Source: JABWAN01 sp041918175 (GTDB lineage: Bacteria > Zhuqueibacterota > Zhuqueibacteria > Zhuqueibacterales > Zhuqueibacteraceae). Taken from it: DNA of 64,000 bases. The notes beneath the pieces are model-generated. The model did not search any database. It was not told the origin of the DNA and saw only the letters and a program-made list of their open reading frames with translations. The stretch is from the NCBI GenBank assembly GCA_041918175.1, contig JAYRWE010000062.1, positions 131,394 to 195,393 of the forward strand, written 5' to 3'. Below, piece by piece: positions 32,521 through 41,144 of the stretch. How positions within the stretch are numbered: the first letter of the stretch is position 1; each line of letters begins with the position of its first letter. The translations under genes and the position numbers were made by a program.

Positions 32521-34164
32521 TCAGTTTCGCATTTCCTCCCCCGGACGATACTCCCTCTCCAAATGCGCGCGAATTTCTTTTTCATCCATCCACACGGGCT
32601 TGAGCTTACGCGCGACGAAGAGTGGGGCTTGATCAGCATAGTGCTTTGAAGTCTGATTCGCCGTGGCGCTGCCGTAAACGTGAATGCTGTGCGAGCGTAC
32701 TCTTCCCGCCTTGTCCCAATTCACCAACAACACATATGAGTCGCCGGTGTGGCCGAGCAAGTGGCCTTTGCCATCGGGGTTGCCATAAACCGCGTGCAAA
32801 ATATCCGGGCCGCCGCCGAGCCCGAGATCAACCTCGCCGCGGCGCAGGCGATTCACTTTTTGCCATTCCACTTCGAGCGCGCCATGATGCTGCATTAACA
32901 CACGTGTGGCCATTTGCAAGCTGTCGATGAGCGTCGCAGTTGGAATGGCCTCGTCATAATCATCGACAAACGTGCGAAAGGCACGCAGCGGCAATGCCGC
33001 GCGCATGTTTTCAGGATTGGTGCGCAAATCCCACTTGCGTAAAATTTCCCACGCGGCGAGCATAAGCGAATCGCGCGGCGGCGCTTGAGCGAGCACTTGC
33101 TGAAGAAGCTGCGCGAGTTTTGATTGCTGCGAATATGCCAGGTCATATTTGTAGGCATAAAACTCTTCGGCCGTAATTGACGAATCACTCCCAAACAATT
33201 CGAGCGCACGCAAACCGCGATTGGTCATGTGCGTTTCAATACCCAAGCGCGCAGCAAAATTTTCCGAGCGCGGGTTGTCGTTGCTGCTCGTGGTTTGAAA
33301 AGGCGAGCTATTGCAATTTTGCACAAAGCCGGAGGCGGGATTCAGCACGCGCGGCAATTGCTCAAAGGGAAGATAATCATTCCACAAAGTCGCGGAGGTG
33401 TTGCCGGGCACTTCGTTCTTCCAATCATAACCCGAAGCGCGTTGCGGAATACGACCGTTGTAGAGATAAAAAATATTGCCCGCGCTGTCAGCGTAGCCAG
33501 TATTGAACATGGGCAGCGCGTTCATGCGCATGGCGTTCAGCCACTCCTCGAGCGTGCGCGCTTTGTTCATGCGATACCATTGCTCGATATGGCGCACCTC
33601 GCCGAAGCCTGCGAACCGCAGCGCGAACGTGCCACGCGGGCCGCGCATGACCGGACCGTGCACCGACCACAACACTTCGCGTTTGAACGTCCACTTGAGC
33701 GGGCCGAGCAGCTTCACTTCAATCGGCGCTTCGCGCACTTCCAACTCGCGCCATTCGCCATCGAAACGATATTGCTTGTCGTTCTGCGGATTGATTTCCA
33801 ATTCATAAACGTCGAGCAGATCGGGAAGATTGACGGTGTGCGCCCAACCGAGTTGCGGATTGTGACCATGGAGCACAATCGGCGCGCCGGGGAAGAGTCC
33901 GCCGACCATGTTCCAACCTTGCTCGCTGCGGAGATGCACTTCATACCACGCAACCGGGCCGTCCCATGGCTGATGCGAATTGACGGCGAGCCATGTGCTT
34001 TGATCAGCGGTGCGCTTCGGCGCAATGCTGAAGGTGTTGGAGCCTTTGAGTTGATGAGAGAAGTCGAAGTATTTTTGTGATGAAGTGATTCCCTCCTCAA
34101 AGGGGGAATCGTGCGCGGAAGTAATTCCCCCCTTGAGGGGGGCAGGGGGGGGTGTCGGTCGCAA
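32521..34164 (-). CDS. Exported penicillin-acylase-family protein, C-terminal (beta-chain) part
   Basis: This frame carries the beta chain of a second penicillin amidase. The nucleophile region is LKGSNTFSIAP (Ser after Gly), followed by TWLAVNSHQPWDGPVAWYEV, LGWAHTVNLPDLLDVYE and GSATANQTSKHYADQAPLF near the C-terminus. It has no signal sequence and cannot start a working enzyme alone; its first residues (RPTPPPAPLKGGI) come from a family A repeat. The missing alpha chain is encoded immediately upstream in another frame (34814-34153). Removing two G:C pairs from the G8 tract at 34145-34152 joins the two frames exactly. So this is one gene with a tract-length frameshift: an inactivated gene, a phase-variable gene or a sequencing error. 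Confidence 0.8.
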   Translation of the reverse strand: MRPTPPPAPLKGGITSAHDSPFEEGITSSQKYFDFSHQLKGSNTFSIAPKRTADQSTWLAVNSHQPWDGPVAWYEVHLRSEQGWNMVGGLFPGAPIVLHGHNPQLGWAHTVNLPDLLDVYELEINPQNDKQYRFDGEWRELEVREAPIEVKLLGPLKWTFKREVLWSVHGPVMRGPRGTFALRFAGFGEVRHIEQWYRMNKARTLEEWLNAMRMNALPMFNTGYADSAGNIFYLYNGRIPQRASGYDWKNEVPGNTSATLWNDYLPFEQLPRVLNPASGFVQNCNSSPFQTTSSNDNPRSENFAARLGIETHMTNRGLRALELFGSDSSITAEEFYAYKYDLAYSQQSKLAQLLQQVLAQAPPRDSLMLAAWEILRKWDLRTNPENMRAALPLRAFRTFVDDYDEAIPTATLIDSLQMATRVLMQHHGALEVEWQKVNRLRRGEVDLGLGGGPDILHAVYGNPDGKGHLLGHTGDSYVLLVNWDKAGRVRSHSIHVYGSATANQTSKHYADQAPLFVARKLKPVWMDEKEIRAHLEREYRPGEEMRN

Positions 34165-34230
34165 TGAAGATGCTTGGAGTGATTGTTCAAATGGGCGACA
34201 CCCCCCTGGCCCCCCTCAAGGGGGGAATTG
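34088..34230. repeat. Family A repeats in the acylase linker
   Basis: A degenerate palindrome lies at 34088-34110 (GATTCCCTCCTCAAAGGGGG). Intact copies lie at 34123-34155 (+) and 34194-34230 (-), facing each other. The + copy has a G tract of eight where the consensus has six. Confidence 0.9.
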
Positions 34231-34814
34231 TTTACGGAAGCGGAAGCGGAGGGAGCAGGCGGCTCTAAAATTTTTTTGAGCGCCTTATCCATACCAAAGA
34301 AGAGCGGCACTTTATGTACGAAGCCGGCAACGAGGTCTTGCCCGCGCACGGGATACAACTCTGCGCGCGCTTGCTCGGGATGCAGCGCGGCGTAATGATT
34401 CATGCCCGCGGCATAAGCTTCGCACAACGCGCGGGTATCCGCAGAAAGTTGGGGATAGCCGGTCTCGACGACTTCCCAAATGCGAAGAAGCTGCACCATG
34501 TAATCATTCGGCGCGGCGTCTTTGCCATACACACTCGCGAGTTTGCCGCGCGCGGCGAGCAACACGCCTTGCATGGTTTCGAAATCATCTTCGGCATGCG
34601 CATACGCAAGACCGTACGCCACATCAGCATCCGTCTTGCCGAAAATATGCGGCACGCCCCATTCGTCGCGGAGAATACGGACGTCATAGCGCGTTGCGTT
34701 GCTCGAAGCGTCATACTTCACGGGCCGAGCAGGGAAGAACCAAACGCCGAGGACTATGACCGCGCCAATAGCGGCGAGGAGCAGGAGCGGAGCTTTGAGT
34801 TGCTGTAGGTTCAT
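34153..34814 (-). pseudogene. Penicillin-acylase-family protein, N-terminal (alpha-chain) part, frameshifted
   Basis: The frame starts MNLQQLKAPLLLLAAIGAVI, a signal anchor. The alpha-chain motifs follow: RDEWGVPHIFGKTDADVAYG and AYAHAEDDFETMQGVLLAAR. After a proline-rich linker (EPPAPSASAS) it reads through a family A repeat (NSPLEGGQGGV) and then into the G/C tract, beyond which the frame is wrong. The beta chain continues in the other frame (32521-34164). In this family the alpha and beta chains are joined by a spacer peptide that is cut out, so a repeat landing in the linker may be tolerated when in frame. ATG 34814 was preferred to TTG 34820. Confidence 0.75.
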
Positions 34815-35035
34815 TTGCAAAACACTGTCTGTGAGTTCGTTTCGTATTTTTCTTCAAGCTGCCAAAAATAATGCACAGGCTCAAGCGGTTTTTCATGGAG
34901 CGCGTTCAATACACTGCGCTTCATTTAACCAAAACCTTGCTTTTCCAAACTCTAATCCGCATATTCGTCGGCCAATTTTGCAAAGCCTTTTTTCGAAACT
35001 CTGCTGCTAACTTATTTCGAAGTGTCGAGCGCGAT

Positions 35036-36136
35036 ATGATCTTTCGCTATTCCGAATGGCGCGATGAGCAAGGCAAGAGCCGCATGACGTTTGACGATCT
35101 CATGCGACTCTTCAGCCAATTGCTCGTGCAAAGCGACGGTAATGTTGGGCAAGCGCTGCAATGGCTCACGCAACTCGATCAGCGTCATCGCCTGTTTGAT
35201 GAACAGCCCGGCCAAGGCTTGGGTGATTTCATCGACTGGCTCAAGCAGCAAGGTTATGTCGAAGAAATCGACCGCCAATTTCGCCTGACGAAACGCGGCA
35301 GCAAACGTATTCGCCAAGACTCTTTGAATCAAATTTTTTCTTCGCTGCGCAAGAGTCCGACGAATGGGCAGCACAGCATGCCGCAATCGGGCGAAGGCAT
35401 CGAGCGCCTTTCCGAAACCAAAGCCTATCGCTTCGGCGATTCTCCCACCAATCTCGATTTCACCTCGACGATCAATAACGCGATCAAACGCAACGGCATC
35501 GAAACCATCAACATCACCGAAGACGATTTGGAGGTGCATGAGACCGAGCATCTCACCACGTGCGCGACGGTGCTCATGATTGACGTGAGCCACAGCATGG
35601 TGCTCTATGGCGAAGACCGCATCACGCCTGCGAAGAACGTGGCGCTCGCGCTTTCGGAATTGATTCTCACGAAGTATCCGAAGGACAGTTTGCACGTTGT
35701 GCTCTTCGGCGATGACGCAGTGGAAGTGAAGGTGGAGGAGATTCCGCATGTTACGGTCGGGCCGTTTCACACGAACACCAAAGCCGGCTTGCAACTCGCG
35801 CGGCAGATTTTGAAGCGCAAACGCAACGTGAGCAAACAGGTTTTTATGATCACCGACGGCAAGCCCTCGGCGATTTTCGAGTATGGCCGCATTTACAAAA
35901 ATCCCTACGGCTTGGATCGCAAGATCGTGAACAAGACGCTCGACGAGGCGGTGATGTGCCGCCGCGAGAAGATTGCGATTACGACGTTCATGATCGCGCG
36001 CGACCCGTGGCTCGTGCAGTTTGTGAACGACATGACGCAAGCCAATCACGGTCGTGCCTATTTTTCTTCGTTGAATAAGCTCGGCGAGTACGTGTTCGTA
36101 GATTATATTCGCAATCGCAAACGCACGGTGCGCTGA
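35036..36136 (+). CDS. vWA-domain protein
   Basis: A protein of about 366 residues. The N-terminal helical part (RMTFDDLMRLFSQLLVQSDG; RRHRLFDEQ-like) leads to a C-terminal von Willebrand A domain with metal site DVSHS (VLMIDVSHSMVLYGEDRITP), FMITDGKPSAIFEYG and a final strand AYFSSLNKLGEYVFVDYIRN. It lacks the membrane helices of BatA/BatB, so it is likely cytoplasmic, like vWA partners of MoxR-type ATPases. No ATPase adjoins; the nearest MoxR is 21 kb away. The start is uncertain: ATG 35036 begins the recognisable fold, while frames from 34871 add a stretch with no clear signal. It is followed closely by the DUF1697 gene. Confidence 0.75.
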   Translation: MIFRYSEWRDEQGKSRMTFDDLMRLFSQLLVQSDGNVGQALQWLTQLDQRHRLFDEQPGQGLGDFIDWLKQQGYVEEIDRQFRLTKRGSKRIRQDSLNQIFSSLRKSPTNGQHSMPQSGEGIERLSETKAYRFGDSPTNLDFTSTINNAIKRNGIETINITEDDLEVHETEHLTTCATVLMIDVSHSMVLYGEDRITPAKNVALALSELILTKYPKDSLHVVLFGDDAVEVKVEEIPHVTVGPFHTNTKAGLQLARQILKRKRNVSKQVFMITDGKPSAIFEYGRIYKNPYGLDRKIVNKTLDEAVMCRREKIAITTFMIARDPWLVQFVNDMTQANHGRAYFSSLNKLGEYVFVDYIRNRKRTVR

Positions 36137-36142
36137 GGCAGT

Positions 36143-36682
36143 ATGAAAAGATATCTCGCTTTTCTGCGCGCGATAAATGTCGGCGGACATACGGTGAAGA
36201 TGGATCAGCTTCGCCGCATGTTTGAAGCGCTCGGTTTTGCCAATGTCGAGACATTCATTGCCAGCGGCAATGTTTTCTTCGAGTCGCCCTCGAAAGGCGC
36301 GAAGGCGCTGGAGCAGAAGATCGAAAAGTATTTGCACGAAAGCCTGGGCTACGAAGTCGCGACGTTTATTCGCACCACTGCGGAACTTGCGGAGATCGCA
36401 CAGTACAAACCGTTCAGCGCAAGCGAGCTGAATGATAAAGGCAACAAGCTGTACCTCGCGTTCACGGCAGACCCGCCGAGCGCCGCCGCGAAGCAAAGGC
36501 TTTTAGCGAGCGCCACAGAAATTGATGAGTTCCATATTCATGGTCGCGAAGTCTATTGGCTCTGCCGTAAGCAATTTCACGAGTCCAAATTCTCCGGCCC
36601 AATGCTCGAAAAAATTTTAGGCATGCCGGCAACCGTGCGCAACGTGACGACGGTCAGCAAGATGGCAGCGAAGTATTCGTGA
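36143..36682 (+). CDS. DUF1697 family protein
   Basis: A protein of 179 residues. The N-terminus RYLAFLRAINVGGHTVKMDQ and then ETFIASGNVFFES is the hallmark of DUF1697, and the C-terminus ends NVTTVSKMAAKY as in family members. These are small soluble proteins of unknown function. It starts six bases after the vWA stop and is probably co-transcribed. Confidence 0.88.
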   Translation: MKRYLAFLRAINVGGHTVKMDQLRRMFEALGFANVETFIASGNVFFESPSKGAKALEQKIEKYLHESLGYEVATFIRTTAELAEIAQYKPFSASELNDKGNKLYLAFTADPPSAAAKQRLLASATEIDEFHIHGREVYWLCRKQFHESKFSGPMLEKILGMPATVRNVTTVSKMAAKYS

Positions 36683-36740
36683 AGTTCATCGAAGATTGAT
36701 GGCAGGATGATTAGAAGTGATTGCTATTGAAGAAAAAGCG

Positions 36741-36810
36741 AAGACAGAAAAATGGAGGGCAGAAAGATTGAAAGCGGCAGTTATTTTTCTGTCCTCCATC
36801 TTTCTGTCTT
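36741..36810. repeat. Family C repeat overlapping a gene end
   Basis: AAGACAGAAAAATGGAGGGC continues into AGAAAGAT and is mirrored by ATTTTTCTGTCCTCCATCTT and TCTGTCTT. The right arm (36781-36810) codes for the last residues of the small leftward gene. Confidence 0.8.
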
Positions 36811-37008
36811 TCGGCTTTTGAACAAGCCTTCGCGTTTGGTCACTCTACCCGCGCGATGATCTTTTTCCGAGTCGCGCAGCAGTTTGAGAAAATCTTTGCG
36901 GAAGAAACCGAACGTGTTGCAGAAGCGTTCGAACTCCTCGCGGTTGATTTCAATGCGAATCTTTCCATTGGCAACGCGCTGAACTTGGGCTTTGAGTTTT
37001 GTTGCCAT
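36781..37008 (-). CDS. Small antitoxin-like protein with repeat-derived C-terminus
   Basis: A protein of 75 residues: MATKLKAQVQRVANGKIRIE, then FERFCNTFGFFRKDFLKLLR and SEKDHRAGRVTKREGLFKSR. The S-E-K-D-x-x-A-G-R-V segment is common at the end of small antitoxins paired with RelE/ParE toxins. No toxin gene is beside it. The last residues (KTERWRTEK) and the stop are supplied by a family C repeat, so the original C-terminus was probably replaced. ATG 37008 fits the fold, with AGGG upstream. It is divergent from the hydantoinase gene. Confidence 0.55.
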   Translation of the reverse strand: MATKLKAQVQRVANGKIRIEINREEFERFCNTFGFFRKDFLKLLRDSEKDHRAGRVTKREGLFKSRKTERWRTEK

Positions 37009-37103
37009 AAAAACCCTTTTTGATTTGTGTTTTCTTGGCAAAACTATAGTGAACTCTTTTCGAAGAAGCAACGAGCAATTTTGAGAAGTAAAGGAGATCA
37101 ATC

Positions 37104-38495
37104 ATGTCTAAACTCCTCATTCGCGGCGGTGAAATTCTCACCGGCACGGAGCGCTATCGCGGCGATGTGTATTGCGAAGACGGCGTGATTCGCGCGATTG
37201 GCGATAAACTCGATGCGCCCAGCGGCGCTGAAATAGTTGACGCGGGCAATCAACTCGTTATGCCCGGCGGACTCGATCCGCACGTTCACATGGCGCTGTC
37301 GTTCATGGGCACAGTGAGTGCGGATGATTTCGAATCGGGCATGATTGCCGGCCTCTGCGGCGGCGTGACTTCGATTATCGACTTTTGCATTCCCAATCCG
37401 AATCAGTCGCTGCTCGATGCGCTCAAAGAATGGGATGAGAAAGCGAAGATCGCGGTTGCGGACTATTCGTATCACATGGCGATCACGTGGTGGAGCGAGC
37501 AAGTTGCGAAGGAGATGGAGATCGTTGCGCGCGATCGCGGCATCACCAGCTTTAAACATTTCATGGCCTACAAAGGCGCATTGATGTTGAATGACGATCA
37601 AACATATCACAGCTTCTCGCGCATCAAAGAGTTGGGCTGCATGGCTACGATTCATGCGGAGAATGGCGACGTGGTGTGGAATCTCCAACGCAAGTTGCTC
37701 GCCGAAGGCAAAACCGGCCCGCAGTATCATGCCGCTTCGCGCCCGCCTGAGGTGGAAGGCGAGGCCACGAATCGCATCATTCGCCTCGCGGAGATCGTGG
37801 GCATTCCGGTTTATATCGTACACATGTCGTGCAAAGCCGCGCTCGATGCGGTGATTGCCGCTCGCTTGCGCGGACAGCGGCATGTGTTTGCCGAGTCGTT
37901 GATCAATCATCTCTTGTTGGATGACAGCGTGTATCAAAAACCGAACTTCGAAGCCGCAGCGTATGTGATGAGCCCGCCGTTTCGCCCCAAGGGCAATCCG
38001 GAAGCGTTGTGGGATGGCATCAAAGCTGGCATGATTCAAACAACCGGCACGGATCATTGCGCGTTCACGATGGCGCAGAAGGCCATGGGCAAAGATAATT
38101 TTACGATGATTCCCAACGGCTGCGCCGCGATTGAAGATCGTATGAGTTTGTTGTGGCATCATGGCGTGAGCGCGGGCCACATCAGTGCGCACGAGTTTGT
38201 GAATCTCTTCACGACCAATGCGTGCCGCATCTTCGGCATGTATCCGCGCAAGGGCGCGATTGCCATCGGCTCCGATGCGGACATTGTCGTGTTCGATACG
38301 CAGAAGCCACGCACGATCAGCGCGAAGACGCAGCATCACAAAATTGATCGCAGCATCTTCGAAGGCTTTGAAGTCACCGGCTGCCCAACGCATGTGGTTG
38401 CGAATGGCAAGCTAATTTATAAAGACGGCGACGTGCGCGCGCAAAGAGGCGCAGGGAGATTTATTCCACGCAAGAGATTCAGCGAGAGTATGTGA
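37104..38495 (+). CDS. hydA: Dihydropyrimidinase / D-hydantoinase
   Basis: The second enzyme of reductive pyrimidine degradation; it opens dihydrouracil or dihydrothymine to N-carbamoyl-beta-amino acids. It has 463 residues of the cyclic amidohydrolase fold. The metal ligands are visible: His60 and His62 (GLDPHVHMA), the carboxylated Lys157 (FKHFMAYKG), His in ATIHAENGDV, His in YIVHMSCKAA and Asp in TTGTDHCAF. AGGAGA precedes the ATG. The pathway context is strong: PreT (39796) and PreA (42502) supply step one and the amidohydrolase at 50040 step three. Confidence 0.93.
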   Translation: MSKLLIRGGEILTGTERYRGDVYCEDGVIRAIGDKLDAPSGAEIVDAGNQLVMPGGLDPHVHMALSFMGTVSADDFESGMIAGLCGGVTSIIDFCIPNPNQSLLDALKEWDEKAKIAVADYSYHMAITWWSEQVAKEMEIVARDRGITSFKHFMAYKGALMLNDDQTYHSFSRIKELGCMATIHAENGDVVWNLQRKLLAEGKTGPQYHAASRPPEVEGEATNRIIRLAEIVGIPVYIVHMSCKAALDAVIAARLRGQRHVFAESLINHLLLDDSVYQKPNFEAAAYVMSPPFRPKGNPEALWDGIKAGMIQTTGTDHCAFTMAQKAMGKDNFTMIPNGCAAIEDRMSLLWHHGVSAGHISAHEFVNLFTTNACRIFGMYPRKGAIAIGSDADIVVFDTQKPRTISAKTQHHKIDRSIFEGFEVTGCPTHVVANGKLIYKDGDVRAQRGAGRFIPRKRFSESM

Positions 38496-38578
38496 TGAGC
38501 AATGCACAGAGTCTTCCTTAGCAAAACCGGCGTCGGGCTTTTGTGCATGATCGGCTCTCAACTCGTTAGAGGTGAGTT

Positions 38579-39703
38579 ATGGCAAGCGAAAAAATTGAGG
38601 TTTTCGTTTTAATGCCATTTGGCATGCGCAATGAATATCAAGGTGGAAGCCTTGAATCGGATTATGTTTTTGATGAGATCATCAAACCGGGCGTCATTGA
38701 TGCCCTTGGTGAGAGTCATCAAATCGTTCGGGAAGTCGATGAAAGCAAACCGGGTTCAATCACCATCTCGATTGTAAGGCGAATTGCTTCCGCGCAAGTC
38801 GTGGTGGTCGACATTACGGGATGGAACCCCAATGTCTTTCTCGAACTCGGCATTCGTTACGCTCTTCGCAATCGCGTCACCGTTGTTATCGCGCAGGAAG
38901 ACACGCAGCTTCCCTTCGACATTGCCGCTTATCGAGTCGTGAACTATAACCGCTTTCGACCTCGCGAAGGCCGCGCCAAGATCGCGGATTGCATCAAGCG
39001 CGGCTTGCAGGACGAACTCGGCTCGGACAGCATTGTTTTTGACACATTCAAAAATATTTCTGTAGAGATTCCGGGGCTGCTTAAAAGCTTCGGTGAAGAG
39101 GCTCAGGCGCAACGGCACATAATGAGTTGGGAAGAGTATATGATGCGCATCCAGCGCGTAGCGAATTGGTTGGCGCCGGCCGTTGCCGAAGGTCGTTATG
39201 TGCCTCATGCTATGCTGGGCATTTCGAATGGCGGCCTCATCGTGGCGGATCTGCTTGGCAAGGCCGTGTTCTCCGGGAAAAATACTCCGGTGCTCGGTCT
39301 TTGGGCGCAACGTTACACCAAGAAGCACGACTACTTCGATAACCCCTATAACGAAGCGATCGTTGATGCGATTCGGCGCTCGGACGGCGGCTCAACGCCG
39401 TTTGAAATTCTGCTTGTCGATGATCACTTTGGGAGCGGGAATACGGCGAAACAAGCCATTGACTTTCTTTATAAACATTTTGGCAGCGACACAAGCGTGC
39501 TATACATACCGCTCGTTTCAAGCCGGCTAGAGCACGTGAATAAGATTGAAGACTTTCTGCCCTTTGCCTATGCTAGTAAGGGGAAACATTCCTTCAATGT
39601 TACGCGAGAAGAATTTCTTGAGTTTCTTTACACCGACGCGCTTTACTTTCCTTATCTTCAAAAACAGATTAGCAAGGGGCTAGAGCAAATCAGCCGGAAG
39701 TAG
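38579..39703 (+). CDS. Deoxyribosyltransferase-like domain fused to a phosphoribosyltransferase
   Basis: A fusion of 374 residues. The N-terminal 130 residues resemble the nucleoside 2-deoxyribosyltransferase-like/TIR-like domains of defence and nucleotide-handling proteins: VFVLMPFGMRNEY, then VVVVDITGWNPNVFLELGIR and PFDIAAYRVVNYN. Residues 180-320 look like a type I phosphoribosyltransferase (HAMLGISNGGLIVADLLGKA; PRPP loop ILLVDDHFGSGNTAKQA). GAGGTGA precedes the ATG. It sits between the dihydropyrimidinase and preT, so a role in base or nucleoside handling is plausible. The N-terminal domain is also used by retron and other anti-phage effectors to destroy nucleotides, but no reverse transcriptase is nearby. 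The function is not established. Confidence 0.7.
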   Translation: MASEKIEVFVLMPFGMRNEYQGGSLESDYVFDEIIKPGVIDALGESHQIVREVDESKPGSITISIVRRIASAQVVVVDITGWNPNVFLELGIRYALRNRVTVVIAQEDTQLPFDIAAYRVVNYNRFRPREGRAKIADCIKRGLQDELGSDSIVFDTFKNISVEIPGLLKSFGEEAQAQRHIMSWEEYMMRIQRVANWLAPAVAEGRYVPHAMLGISNGGLIVADLLGKAVFSGKNTPVLGLWAQRYTKKHDYFDNPYNEAIVDAIRRSDGGSTPFEILLVDDHFGSGNTAKQAIDFLYKHFGSDTSVLYIPLVSSRLEHVNKIEDFLPFAYASKGKHSFNVTREEFLEFLYTDALYFPYLQKQISKGLEQISRK

Positions 39704-39795
39704 ATAGTTGTCCTTCGAACGCTAGAGCGCAACCCCGAAAACGTCAAATCATTCAGCGTTGGCAATTTGAACTAATTTGAAACTTCAGAGCTCCT

Positions 39796-41127
39796 ATGTC
39801 CCTGCAACCGACTCGCCTCAATCCCGAACAACTTGAGCAAAACTTTGCCGACCTCGCGCCGGCCTTGAGCCGCAACGAAGCGCTGCTCGAAGCTTCGCGT
39901 TGTTTGTTTTGTTATGATGCGCCGTGTACGCGCGCGTGTCCCACGCACATCGACGTTCCCAAATTCATTCGCCAAATTTTGGATCGCAACCCGCTCGGCG
40001 CGGCGCGAACGATTTTCTCCGCGAACATTTTAGGCGGTGCATGCGCGCGTGCGTGCCCCACGGAAGTGTTGTGCGAAGGCGATTGCGTGCTGCACGGTTT
40101 GAATGAAAAGCCTATTCAAATCGGATTGCTGCAGCGTTACGCCACCGATCACGCGATGGCAAAGGGCGCACAGTTTTTCGAACGCGGCGCGGCAACGGGA
40201 AAACGTGTCGCCGTTATCGGCGCAGGCCCTGCGGGACTCGCGTGCGCGCATGAGTTGATGAAACACGGTGTCGAAGCAGTGATCTTCGAAGCGAGAGATA
40301 TTGCGGGTGGACTCAATGCATACGGCATTGCCGCGTATAAAATGACGACTGACTTTGCGCTGGCCGAAGTGGATTACGTGAAGCAAATCGGTTTCGAGAT
40401 TCGCACAAACACACCGGTTGGAAAAGAGTTGCCCGTCATCAAGTTGCTCGCGGATTACGATGCCGTTTTTCTCGGTGTGGGATTGGGCAAGACCGCCGCG
40501 CTCGGAATCGAAGGCGAAGAGCTTGAAGGCGTTTATGAAGCATTGGATTTCATCATGCCTACGCGCTTACAAAAAATGCAGGAGTGCGTGGTCGGTGAAA
40601 ATGTGCTCGTCATTGGCGCGGGCAACACGGCGATTGATGTTGCCACCGCCGCGCGCCGCCTTGGCGCAAGCTCAGTGACAATTGTCTATCGTCGCGGTGA
40701 AAACGAAATGCCCGCGTTTAAATATGAATATGAATTGGCCAAAGCCGACGGCGTGAATTTTCTCTGGCATACCGTGCCGCAGAAAATTGTCGGAGCGAAT
40801 GGCAAAGTTGTCGGCTTGCAATGTGTGAAAGCCAAGCCGAGCGCGAAAGACGCGAAGCTCGAAATCCTCGCAGGCTCGGAGCACACACTGCCGTGCGATA
40901 TGGCCGTTGCCGCACTCGGGCAAGAGCCGCTGTATGATCTCTACAAAACGATTCCCAATCTGACTATGGAAGGCAAGAAAGTCGCGGTTGATGCAAGCAC
41001 GGGCGCGACTTCAGTGAAAGGCCTCTTCGCCGGCGGCGATTGTGTGAACGGCGGTAGCGAAGTTGTCGATGCGGTGGAGATGGGGAAGATTGCGGCGCGA
41101 GGAATTGCGAAGTATTTTGGCGTGTGA
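39796..41127 (+). CDS. preT: Dihydropyrimidine dehydrogenase subunit PreT (NAD(P)H/FAD, Fe-S)
   Basis: A protein of 443 residues that passes electrons from NAD(P)H through FAD to PreA for reduction of uracil or thymine. The N-terminal iron-sulfur region has CLFCYDAPCTRACPTHIDVP and GGACARACPTEVLCEGDC. The FAD site is VAVIGAGPAGLACAHELMKH, the NAD(P) site NVLVIGAGNTAIDVATAARR, and the closing FAD motif GLFAGGDCVNGGSEVVDAVE. The fold is that of the glutamate synthase small subunit. The partner gene preA is 1.4 kb away instead of adjacent: two toxin-antitoxin-like pairs lie between. Confidence 0.92.
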   Translation: MSLQPTRLNPEQLEQNFADLAPALSRNEALLEASRCLFCYDAPCTRACPTHIDVPKFIRQILDRNPLGAARTIFSANILGGACARACPTEVLCEGDCVLHGLNEKPIQIGLLQRYATDHAMAKGAQFFERGAATGKRVAVIGAGPAGLACAHELMKHGVEAVIFEARDIAGGLNAYGIAAYKMTTDFALAEVDYVKQIGFEIRTNTPVGKELPVIKLLADYDAVFLGVGLGKTAALGIEGEELEGVYEALDFIMPTRLQKMQECVVGENVLVIGAGNTAIDVATAARRLGASSVTIVYRRGENEMPAFKYEYELAKADGVNFLWHTVPQKIVGANGKVVGLQCVKAKPSAKDAKLEILAGSEHTLPCDMAVAALGQEPLYDLYKTIPNLTMEGKKVAVDASTGATSVKGLFAGGDCVNGGSEVVDAVEMGKIAARGIAKYFGV

Positions 41128-41144
41128 GAATCGAGGTATGAATG

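Noticed and set aside
38579..39703. Retron effector
   Set aside because: The N-terminal domain resembles retron-associated effectors, but there is no reverse transcriptase or msr/msd-like sequence nearby.
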